From: Todiramphus chloris collaris
Lineage: Eukaryota; Chordata; Aves; Coraciiformes; Alcedinidae
Direction: 5' to 3'
DNA: 64,000 nucleotides
Assembly: GCA_025345505.1 (NCBI GenBank)
Contig: JANVCC010000174.1
Location: forward strand, 3,281,797 to 3,345,796
Position 1 is the first letter of the stretch, and each line of letters opens with the position of its first letter. Under the pieces are notes generated by a model. The model ran no database searches. It saw only the letters and a program-made list of their open reading frames with translations, and had not been told where the DNA came from. The translations under genes and the position numbers were made by a program. Of the stretch, positions 1-12,200 are shown one piece after another.

Positions 1-215
1 TTGTCCTAACTCCTCTGGCAGTCACAAAGGAGCCTTAACAGGTACCTGTCAGTAGAGGGAGACATGGTCCTGTTGACAAGCCCGGTGTATCCCACGTAAG
101 GTTCCTGACAACCTGATGGGCTCATTTTTCAAAGGAGACTGACTGGTGGGGCTGCACTCCTAAGCAGGGACTCACCAGTCTCTTCAAACCAATGTACTAA
201 GTTGACCCATCTTAC
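1..215 (-). other. ACAP3: ACAP3 intron 2 (partial)
   Basis: This is intron sequence downstream of exon 2. I see no exon and no repeat in it. Confidence 0.8.
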
Positions 216-273
216 CTTGTCAAGCTTGGCTTCTATCTCCACCACATCTGTTTCCACCTCATCAATGGTTGCC
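216..273 (-). CDS. ACAP3: ACAP3 coding exon 2
   Basis: This 58-nt exon supplies the last base of the Arg codon and 19 codons, ATIDEVETDVVEIEAKLDK, the first helix of the BAR domain. The acceptor (…CATTGCAG, complement of 274-281) and the donor GTAAG (complement of 211-215) are both canonical. It ends in phase 0, so the next exon, which in the family begins LVKLC, must lie left of base 1. Confidence 0.93.
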
Positions 274-3200
274 CTGCAATGACAACAGCAGAAAGAAATC
301 ATTAACTGCGTGAGTATGATGGCTGGGAAAGAAGCTAGGAAGTCCCAGAGGAGTAAAGATCAGAGGGACTAAGGTATGTGTGCTGGTGGTGGACAGGAGG
401 AGGGATTCACATGTCCCACTTTGGAGTTTCCTGCCACTACGTAAGCTCAGGACTTACTCAGGAGGAGGATCACACCTCATCGGGAATGAATTCCACCGGG
501 CTGGGTACAGGGATGGAGATGATGCTCTCCCCTGCCAGTGTCAGGGAGGAATTCAGGTGTGCTGTGCTAGTCACACGCAGCAAACTGGTTTAGTGGCCTC
601 GCTCTGTTATTGGTAGGGGAACAACCACTGCTGCACCGCAGCCACCCATTCCCACTGGGCACAAATTGCTCCCTTCAGTGCCACCAAAGCCCATTTTCTA
701 AGCTATAACTGTGCCTGAAGAGCAGCCACGTGGCCAACTATGTCCTTTGAACCTTAGGAACCACCACTCCAGCAGAGACACACCTTGGTCCTTTCCTCGC
801 TGAACAAAGCCCCTTCCACACACGTGGGGCTTTGTTTGCACGCGGAGAAATCTGCTCCCTGATTATCGGATCTGTTTTCCTTCCACGTCACTGAACAGAT
901 GTGACAGTAAGAGGCTATTAGAATCCAGCTGCAAAGGTCACCAGGACTCCCTCACAAAGTGAAATATTAACATGACATCAGCCACTTGCAAGAGGCATTC
1001 CCAGGCTGAGGCATGTGGTATGAAATAACTTTTTTTGAGGCCAGAGTCTAGCAGTGGATGCTGGAAACCTGCGAGCGTTCCCTTCCAGAGCTCTCCCTGC
1101 TACAGGTTGCCCGTATTTGGACAGATGTTTCTTTAACCACACACCTGGAAATGCGGTAAGCCTCACGCCAAGGAGATGCAAACCAAATTTCCCTGCAAGG
1201 AGCTTCTTAAGTTTGTGGGCTTGTAATTCACGAGGTTGGTTCTTGAAATATTACACTCAGGCTGTAAAAAACCCAGCACTGAACGTGTGCCAGCTGAAAG
1301 AAGAGCAGGGGAGAGACGTGACTTTGAGCCCCACAAATCAATACTGCTGCAAAAAGAGAGGACACCCCCAAACCAAAGGGAGCAGCAGAAGTCCTGAAGG
1401 AACCACGAGAGTGTCTAGAAACCCTGGGCCTCTAAGGCTCTTGGTGTCCTCGGTGAATTAGTGAATGATGAAGACAGCGTCTGTCTTCACGAAGGGATGT
1501 GCTTCGAAGAAAAGGAAGGATAAATTTAAGAAGAAAGCCCGAAGGATGTGTCTCTACTCCCTTCATCCAAGAGCTCTTGATGTCATCTTAGCAAACAATA
1601 CTCCCTACATCTTAACATAAGCCAAACATCAAACCCAGAGGAAAGGGGCCAAGTTATTAATCACCATTATATATGGCAGAAGACAGCCTGGAATCTGCTT
1701 TCATTCAGAAATACCGGATGCGAGAAAATACAACTACTGCCTACAACTGGCTCCCCTGCTTCCTGCCATGCAAGGAGAAATACGTACTCACAGTTTGCTA
1801 CCCGCTGAGCACTTTCAACCAAGAGTATTTGTTACACTTTCCCCTGCCCCACACAACACTGCCCTGTGCCTAGACCCTCGGTAACTGGACAGCCAGCACT
1901 CCCAGTGTCAAAGATGGTGAGGCCAGAACTACAGACACAGATCTCACAGTCGAGCCTCCAGCTCGAGGAAACCTTGGCCACCTTCAGCTCAAACTACAGC
2001 CACGAGAGTATTTCAGAGCTTTGCAATATGCTCAGCGTTCCAAAGCACCCGCTTGCGAGTGCTGGGAGAAAGATGGAAAGACTGGGACACCAGACTGGGA
2101 ATGGGTGGCTGCAGAAGACTGGGTGTTCTGTCAGCCTCCCGAAACACCAGGCTGCTGGTTCCTGTGGTGCCAGCGTATCTAGGTGACTTTGCAGCAGCAG
2201 AGAGCACCAGGAGGAAGATTTCAGTCCTCTGTGCCACAGCAAAAAAAAAAAAAAACCCCAGGGCCTTCCTCCAGCAGACTGAAAAAGTGAGTGCTGGGTA
2301 GTCCTTCCTTTGCTTTCCTCCAACGCTTCTTCCAACCTCCTCCTTGAGCAGCCCTCTGGGAGCAGCCTCCAGAATCCAAGCAGAAGTCTAAACCCTCCCA
2401 TCAGCCGGGCTGAAAATTAAATCCTGGTGACTCATGAAAGTACAGACTCCCTCGTGCCCAGGGCTCTGGCCACAATCGATCTGCTACCAGCTCTTTGAAA
2501 ACACAGCCAAAAAAGAAGCTTCTTTCTCTCTAATAATGCCGTGCTCAAGCTTTACTGAAACACATATGGCTGCCCTACACAAATGGCAGCCTGGCTGTGC
2601 CGGGGGCAAAGCTTTTGAAAGAATGGAATAATTAAAGAGCTTCTTTCAGGCAATTTTTTTTTTTTTTTTCCCCCTCTTGCAGCTATTTTTATACTCTGGG
2701 TTTGGAAGTTGTGTGCCTTCATGCATCGCACTCTTACTGCCAGATTCAATTTTTCCACTTGGTTTCTTTGTGCTTCTGATAGCTGGACATAATAACCAGC
2801 TAAAAAAAGAGAGCTGGGATTTCTGGGATGCTTTTCTTTTCAGGAAGGCAACAGCAGCCGTTCTTTAATCTGCAGACATCAGCTAGAGGCTGGTGTAGCA
2901 AGGAGGTCTGGCAGCATATTTCCTGCCAGAAGGTGGAGAGAGCATCTATAATTTACCTCCCATTTTTATCATAACCCAAGAAAAGGAGTTGACATATTTG
3001 GACTCTGTGTGAAGGAGGAGGACATTTTGGGTCTGGTGTTCACTAAGGTATGAATGCAACTCATGATGGCTATGAGAACATGAAGCTTGAGCTTTATATT
3101 TGGTGGATGGACTTGATATAAAAGGTTCCAAGTATTTGATTTTAAGGACAGTGATCTCAAGGACCAATTAAGCTCCAAGACTGTAATGGAGTTCCAGCTC

Positions 3201-6200
3201 CATTATAGGAAACAAGGGTGAACATTTATGCATCCCTTCCAGTTACATGGTGCTTTTCAAGCTGAATGAAGTCCTTGGGGAGATGAATTATGGGGTCGAG
3301 ATGTGGTTAGGGGTAGCACAGCCACACATTCATCTTGGATAAGCTCTAAGCAGAAGACAGAATGACCTCAGTCCTCGATCCAGTGCCTAACTCCTCCCCT
3401 GCAGCAGCTCTTCCCACACACCTGGTCTTGTTGGACAGGGATTTTTCCTTCTGCAGCTCTGGCCCTTTGCTTCTTAGAAAGCAATGTCACATCTCCAGGG
3501 GCTGGGAGAAGGTTGGGGCAGAGCAGCAGTGTGCAAAAACTCAGGAAGTTAACAGATGCTGACTCCCTTGCTCACAAACTCAACCACTGTCCCTGCCCAG
3601 AATGATGTGCATGAACTTCATTAACTTCATCAACGCCAGCAAACTTCATTATGACCTGTGCTGTTCCAGTACCTTGCAAACAAGCTGGCAATGAACTAAA
3701 GCAGTGTTTGAGATGCTTCTGGACAGGCCCTGCTTCAGACAGCCAGGACATTTGCTCCAAAGATGTAGAAAGCTTGGGGAAAGATTATACCGGATTCTTT
3801 AACACCTGATTTCCCATCCTTCAAGGGTATAACACACCTAAGCCCATCCCTGGGCTTTTCTGGGGGTTCAGAATGTCCTTACCCTGTTCACTGGGGCAGT
3901 TTCAGAGCCTGCTGATCACGTTTCCCTACAGAAACACCAGGTTGCAGTGCAAGTGTTTACTGCAGAACACAAGCACTGGGCTCAGACCTCTGCCAATTTC
4001 ATCCCCGAATTTAAATCCTCCCACTGTTCCACCAGCGTGTCAGGGATAAAAGGGAAAATCCCCTTTCAGTTACACAAGCAAGCTGAGAAACCTGGAATAA
4101 CTCCACAGGGATGAGTAATGCCACCTCAGCAGCGCCCAGCTCCACTGCTCCATCCAGAAGGAAAGAGAAGCGAGACGAACGGGCACAACCCCTGCTGCAC
4201 CCACACGTTGCCGTGTCCACAGCACTCCTGCCTCCTGACACCAAGAGAACCCCCTGGCACAGGCAGCAGCTGCAGGGTGCCACGGGGATGCTCAGCACCA
4301 CGGGCTCAGGAGCTCACCCAGCTGAAGGCATCTCGCTGGGAAGTCGAGCGACTCTGACAAGAGGGAATTGAATCCCTTCAGCCAAAAAAAGCAACATCCC
4401 AAATGCTGGGCAGCTAAAAGCTGTGCAGTCATGTCCTGGCTGGGTGCCCTTCATGTTTCCTGGTGCTGTGCTCTTCCTGCTAATGCTTTTCCAGGCCTTG
4501 GGCTATTTCCCTCATGAGGGGAGAGAAAATAATCCACAGCCTCATCTGCTAGTCGTTCAGTGCAAAGCAGAGCCCTTCCAACTAAAGAGATGAGGCTTGA
4601 GTTTCCTTCCTCAGAGAAACCACCAATTCCCCATAGTCCAGAGGGTTCTGCATTGTGAATTTTCCTTTGTCCTTTAAAGAAGCCGTTCAAAAGCATGATT
4701 TGTATGTGACAAAAATCTTCCCAGAAGCATTTTTATATCCCATGGGGACGGGAATAATAATCTCTACTGCTATCAGAGAACAGGGTCTGTGGCAAGAGCA
4801 CAACGGCCTTCCCCCTCCTCTCACTTGGTTCTACAAACTTGCATTAGATGATTCCAGCCAAGAGAATCATCACCCACGTCCAAAAAGTGATCAAAGCAAG
4901 AAAGTCCCACTGGCAAACTGATGCAGAAATCAAGTGGCTGGCATGGCTACAAGCTGAGTCCGAGTGTAACCGCGTGGGTGCCGAGAACTGCAGTTTAGGG
5001 GCTGCGCTCGGGGCGCAGTGAGAAGGACAGAGCTGGTGGAGGAGGACAAACAACACCAGAGGGGACACAACATCCTGGCCGAGGGGCACTGGCTGTGCCA
5101 GGTCACCCCCAAGGCCCCTTCTTTTGTCAGATTGTCAGCAGTCACCGTTTGCTTCCGATTCTGCTGAGCAACGCTCTTACAAAAGGGATGGTTTATGATG
5201 ACTGGAGCAATGAGCAGGCGTAACAAAGCTGTTATTAGCTGCCACTCAGGTCATCTCTTAGCCTTGGCTTCCTCCCTGCTAAATTGATAAAACAGTGACA
5301 CTGAGGATCCAGTGATTAATCCACATCTGGCAAGCTCTGGGGGATCCTCAGGTGACAGGATGACTACGGAGAAGAACAGTCACGTATTCGATTAATAAAC
5401 CTCAGCATTAAAATATCACGGGACTAACCAGCACAGGCAGGGAGTGATCCACAGACACTTCTCAGAGAGGTCTGTCTGCATTTTTCACATGTCTTTTTCT
5501 TCTTGGTGGAATAATGGTGATGCTTTTCCTGAGAATTTTTGTTGACAAACACACACGTGTTCTACATGAAGGCAAGTACAGCAGGAATCCAACACCAAAC
5601 TAGGTATTAAAAAGCAATAAAATGACCTAAAAATGCTTGGTTACCTCTGGCAGCTACGTGAAGAAGAGAAGCAAAAGAACATAAAATGTAATTCCAAATT
5701 ATTAGCTGCTGTAATAGCAACTACTTATAATTGCAGCTGTCAAAGCAACTCACAGAGCTGACCCAATTAAAAACGTCCTTTTTTCTTGGGAAGTGCATTT
5801 GGTTTTCCTCACTTTTCTGTCAGGGAAACTGAGGCACGAGACTACAAAGACTAAGACTTTATTTTTTACAGTGCTGAAGTTCAGAAGCAGTCCCCAGAGT
5901 ACAGGTTGTTAAACTGGTCAAGGAATGGGCTCATTTGTCTCCAAGGCACATTTATAGGCAAAGACTACCTCGTTCACCAGCTGCATTTTCACAGCCGAGT
6001 GTGCAAAAAGCACCCCGGAGGTTCTTGCTTCCAAAAGCGCCCACCAAATGTAGGCACATCTCCTTGGGGCCAAGCAGCTCTTCACTGCACGAGCTGGTCC
6101 TGCGCCAAGTGCTATCAGCAGGACACGGGGGTCCCAGCCAGCTCCCAGTGCAGCCGGCAGGAAGACATCCCTCCGGCGCAGCGGGAGCAGGGATGTTTCT

Positions 6201-9200
6201 GGAGAGCCACCCTCGCTCCCTCCGCCTCCATCCCTGCCAACTCTAACTCGGGCTGATTTGTGACTCTTACACGCCGGATCCGACTGCTCCGTGGTGTTAG
6301 CACTCCCTTCCAACCTGGCTGTTGTGTGATGCATAAAACTCTCCCCCAGTTGGGGAAAGGAGAAGCTGCAGCCCTTGAACTCTTGAGCAGAGCCTCACCT
6401 GCAGCCCAGATGTTCCCAGCTGCTGCCTTGGGTGCACAGGCTCCCTCCGTTTCAAATCCCCACCTCGGATGAGCCCTACTTCCAACAGGAGCAGCACGGT
6501 CAAACTAAGTGCTTCTGTAACTTGTGCTACAACTGGTCAGCATGTCGAGCAGGCTGGGAAAGTCCCAGAGCCCCACCTTGCACCAGGGCTAGCTGCACGC
6601 ACGCGTGCACGCAGCTCACTTTGCTAGCAGCGGCCAAAACGACTGTCAAAGCCAGGAAAAGAGCTTAGCCATGCCTTGTAGTGACAACTCCTCCACAGAA
6701 ACATCTTCTGTGGCCAGAAAAAGAACCGCCTCGTGAGCCTAATGTGTTTGGAAGTGAGCCACTGGCAGATTCAGATCAAAGACAACGTTACGTAGCCACC
6801 CGGAGCGTTCAGATCTCTGTTTAGAAGGGTTCCAAACCAGGCTGCTAAGGGCCCTACCCTACATGTCACTACAGGGATGTTCAGGGTCTCCTTAGCTTGA
6901 TGCTGTGGGACAGAATGAAACAAGAGCTTTCCAGAGCTCTGGAAACACGACCTCCTGGATCTGACTCCTGAGGGCCACAGCATCCAGGGGAGAGCACTGG
7001 CCACAGTCCCTGTGCCCCGTTATCCCTATTAAAAGACTGAGAAAAAAGAACCCTTCCCTCTCTCCCAGGACTGTTTGGAGGATTTCATAAACAGCAGCAG
7101 CAGAATGCTCGGAGTCAGTAGCTGTAGGTGTGCAAAGCAGAGTTGTTGTTGTTATTATTAATTAAATCTGACCGTGTTCTACTGGAAATGGAGCAAAACC
7201 AGCACTTGCCTCGGTGGGAGCCGCTCTGCCCCTACCTAGACAAGGATGCTTGGCACAGACACAAGTCACTTCTCATTCAGCTCCTCCTCCCAGCACCACG
7301 GTCAGCCTGACAAGGACACTAACAGCTGCCAAACTACCTTCCAAAGGAGCACAGGCTTCCTCTAGGAATTAAAATAAGGTGAGTGTGTTCCCCAAAGGAA
7401 AAGGGGCCTGCAGGGGAAGATAGGATTCCAAATTCCACTTCCATAGCCTCGTCTTCTGCAAGATACTGTTATTTCTGGAGGTTTAAACTGAGGCGAGGTA
7501 AAAGCCAAGCACTGATGACTAGTGGCCATTCTATGGATTTTTTTTCCTTTTTTTTTGCAAGAGAGGAAAGTGCTGCTTTCATGGCACAATGGAATACTGC
7601 TGTGGATGACCCTACAGCAAGTGCACTCCTCTCACTTCTATTGGCTGTTACTGTAGGATACAAAGGAGAGAAATAAGGAACCTGACATAGACAAAAGATT
7701 CAGCAACAACCTGAAACAAAGTACTTACTAACCTGCCTAAATACCCAGCTGAAAGCCTCCGTGCCCTCGAATATCCTCCTTTCCTCAAAAGAATAAGTGT
7801 ACTTTGCATCTCCCTGTCAAAGTGAGCAGACAGCACCATGGCAACAGCTCCATGGTGACAATATCCATGACAACCAGATCCTGCGCTTGCTGCGGCTTCC
7901 CCTTCAAAAGGGGAGCTTGGTTTGCATGGCTTTTTGCATCTGCTCAGGGCATGAGCACGGGACAGGTCGCGAGATGGTTAAGAAGAGCCAAAGGTTTCTG
8001 GGAATAACGAGCGGAGCGTACAGGCTAGCGTTGGAGACGTAAGTTCTAAGGAGTAATGAAACTGGAGAGTGCCATTAAACCCCAGTTCAGCATCCCACCT
8101 CAGCTGGAGTGTGGCCTGGAAAGCAAAGAGGGATTAGGTGAGATGCTTTCTCGAGGCTGCAGCCACAGCAAGTTTGTAGCTCTCACACACAGAGCAGACG
8201 AGCAGCCAGGCCAGTAAAGAGCCATTTCAGACAAACATCACTTGTTAGGACACTGGAGATCTGAACCACTTTGTTGGTGCAGGTTCCACGAGGCACCGAG
8301 GACAGTCAGCTCCGGGGTATTGCTGTTCAGTTGTTGCCTGGGTTTAAGTTTGCAGAAAGGAGCTGGCTTCAGAGTCTTGAGCCTGATGTGCACAAATCAG
8401 TCACAGCACACGAGCAGCGCTGTCCTCACTCAGCTCTCACTGGTCCCTCTTGCCTTCCAGAGAGGAACCAGTTCAGCCGACGTTGACTCCCTTGGGCCTT
8501 CGAGCCCATTGTTCTTTCATCAACAGCAAGATCAAGACAAAGTAGATTAAACCTCAGTTGTGTAGAAGACCAATGATTTCGGTAAAGCTTCGATTTTATT
8601 TCAGAGCACGATGTTCTCAAAGCACAAGCTTCATTTCTCTTTCTGTGGATCAACAGCAAAACTCTGCGTTTAGCATCAGGAGGACAAAGCATCCAGGGCT
8701 GCTGGTTTTACTGGTGGTGGTCCAGCTCAGGAGAAAGCAGCATCGAGGAAGATGCCCCTCCATCAGCCACTGACCCTGCTGCTACCTGCTCTCACCCATC
8801 CCTACCAAGCTTCTGAGCAGGTTCATTTGCTTCCTTCAGATTCTTGAGGAATGTGGCTTGTTCCCTTGTCACTTTATCGCCTTTCATCCCTCCCTGCAAG
8901 CTCGCTGCCTTCTGCTTGTGTGCAAAGGATGGGGGAAAGTTCTTGCAGTCTCTGCTGGCTGCATCACTCACACAAAGGAAAAGTAAATGTTTATCTGATT
9001 CTTTGGTACGTGTATCACTGCTGGGCTTACAGCAGCCTTGCTGCAGCTGGGGTTAATGCCTCGGAATACCGTATTCCAAGGGTGGCTCTAAGAGCTGTCT
9101 AGTGACTTGGAGCAGGAGTCTGGGAGCCAGTGCTCCTGAGTTGTGTCCTCACCTCTGGCTGAGTCATTACTCAGTCATGTCATCAAAAATAACTCATAAT

Positions 9201-12200
9201 CCCTCCCTGCCTTGGCTTCCCCATCTGCAAAATGGAGCTGCTTTCACAGAGCTGCGCTGCGAACGCCACTTAATGACAACTGCACCGCATTCAAAGACCT
9301 TCAGATCAAAGATGCTGTGAACAGATTACTGTTAATATTGCCAGAGATTTATTAACACACCCCTAGTGCTGACAAGTCAATAGCCTCCCCAAGCATAAAT
9401 GCTCGACACGGTGCAAACGCTGACCTAGATTTTGAGCAATTACGCTGGAAACTGGCGCATGTGATGCTTTTCCTCTCTGGCTTTCAAGGCAGCACCATTC
9501 ACGTAAGCAGAGAAGATCGAGCTGCATTTAGTTTCAGAGCTGTCCCTCTCCTACTGTCACGCAGTGTTTCAAAGTGTTAACGAGACCAGACCAAAGATTA
9601 TTCTCTCTTTTTTCCATCCCCAGACTGAGGTCTCTGCTGCTTGAGAGGAGGCAGGATGTTCACCGGGTGCAAGACGAGGTTTGTGACCCTTCAGCTTCCA
9701 GCCAGGAAAGGGCAATGTTGCCTGCAAATCCTGGGCGACTCTGCGGCACGGAGTGACTGTGGGGTCACTACCCAGGGTGGCAAAGACCAGCCTTTTTACT
9801 AGAAAATGTTCATTTCCTGCCTGGTTTCTGTCGGTGTAAGGAACTGGCTTCTGGTGGTGAAACCTCAGGAGATACCGCTCTTCACAGGACTGGGGCTCTC
9901 CTTGCCTGCTCTGCGTGACTCTTAGAGCATCCACGAAGCTCCTGCCCCAGAGAGCACAGTTCCTGCAGCAGGCTGCCTCCGGAGTGATAAAAATCACAAG
10001 GCACAGGCAAGCAGCAGGATCCTCGGTGTAGCCCCACGGCACCCAGAGGAGAGAGACCCTCTGAGGAGACTGTCTGGATGCTTGAGGTCTCACCACACGC
10101 CTTCCCTGCAGATCCCTCCAGATGGAAGGACTAAGCAAGGAGAATAAATAACCACACGTGCTTACACAGCCAGTCACAGAATCAATCACAGAACCACAGA
10201 ATCGTAGCATCATAGAATGGCTTGGGCCAGAAGGGACCTCCGAAGGTCATCTAGTCCAGCCCCCCTGCAGTGAGCAGGGATCACCTCAACTAGACCAGGC
10301 TGCTCAGAGCCTTGTCCAACCTCACCTTGAATATCTCCAGGGATGGGGCCTCAACCCCCTCCCTGGGGAGCCTATTCCACTGTTCTACCACCCTCAATGT
10401 AAAGAACTTCTTGATATCCAATCTAAACCTACTCTAATCTAAATCTCCTCTTCTCTAAAAGAAGAGTAGGACATTCAGGGAGAGCACTTACTGCCAGGGC
10501 ACTCTTTTCTGCTCCAATGGCAACAGCCAGCCCGTGAGAAAGCTACCAAAGGTGGGTTAACATCAGGGACTTCACTGGTAAAGGCTTAGAAGACAAGTCC
10601 TGGAGCCAGCTGGGTTTTAAAGGGCATGTATGTGCAAAGTCCTCAAGCAGATACTTGATCTTAAACCCGTCTCTCATTCCCACCAAATTCAATGGCATTT
10701 CACGGTCACGTCCGGTGCCAAGCACATGCTTCACCCAGCTTGCTAAGTTGGAACAGGAACCAGAGTGAAGAAACGTCTTTGTAAAACCAGTTGCACTGGT
10801 ATAGCTGGTAGGATGAACCAGATCCAGAGATATGCGTGGCAAGGAATAAAGCAGGGAGTTAATGTTACATGCTGCTGCACTCAAAGCCCTGGGTGACTCG
10901 GTGTCCTGAGGCTGGGGGATGGAGGACATGGAGCATCTCTTGCTCAGCTGGGTGAGTGAAGCACTGGTGGGTTTTTGTGGGCTTGCTCCATCTGCGTTAC
11001 TTCGCACTGAAGAGTGGTGTGGTACAGAGCACAGAGCAGAGTCCCCCAGAAATGCCAGCCACAGAACAAGTGTTTTCATCACAGCCAAGCATTCCGGGCT
11101 GGCCAAGACAAAGGGAGGCAAAGAATTGTCCCAAGACACAGGAGGTCAAACTGCAGGTTGCTGTTTCTCTAAATAAAAATATGTTCACTAGGCTTTTATG
11201 CCAAACAAACAGTGAAGTCGGGCACAGAATTGAGTATGAGGAGTTCAGGAGGTCTGCGTGACCACTGCAGCTCTTCATTTCTGGTACTGCCTAACACGAG
11301 GACACCACAGACATCCTTGTCCACGGTGCTGCCTTGCTCCGTGACTCCAGAAGACACACTTTCAAATGCATGACATAAGCAGCATGAAATCTTTTTTATT
11401 TGCCTGTGGCTACTCAGCTTTTCCCTGAAACCATTAAATCTTTGATTTCCCTGGGTCCCACATAATCACTCATTACCAGAAGCTGCAACTTTAATAACAT
11501 TAAATACCACGAACTATCTATCTTCTGGATCTCCTAGCATGAGACACTGAGGCACACACCCCCCATTCCTGCCACATACATCATCCTTAACACTGAGCTA
11601 GGAGGGCAGGAGATGCAGAATCAGCTTCTACTGAGAGAGCAGGCGGGTGACGAGGCACAGGATTGACTGTTCAATGTCCACCTATTAACTCACATACTAA
11701 ATTTTTACCTGCACAAATGATGAATTAGTCCCTGGAGGCTGCACACCCTGTCACTCATCTACATCAAATTCATAACGTAAGCACATCAAGAAAAATCTTC
11801 TGTCACCAGTAGGGACTGAACAGGTTTTTGGTTAGAAACAAACCTGGTTTATGCACAATCTCCCAGCCTTGCACCTTGCTGGTAAGGATGTGGAGTGGCA
11901 GGCAGACTCCGAGCCCAGGACTCGCTAGAATTCCACAGAAAAGATGTTTTGGGAAAGAAAAAAATAAAGCAGTGCTGGCAGATGTTTGGTGGGCCCTGCT
12001 ACACTGCACAAGCCTTCTGCCTCGAACCAGAAAGAGCTGGGCTGCAGATGTGTGCAAGGTTTTGTTTAGTCTATTATGGTCACTGCCGCAGAGGAAACTT
12101 TGTTTTACTCCTAAATGCTCCTTCTCCCACACACATGCCCGACCGCAAGGCGCGGGTCTGGCGGAGGATGCAGAGCCCGCCTGTTGGAAACCCCGAGCTG

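Noticed and set aside
9569..10213. 214-codon minus-strand open frame
   Set aside because: Its start lies within the CR1 tail and the protein is unrecognisable; it is incidental.
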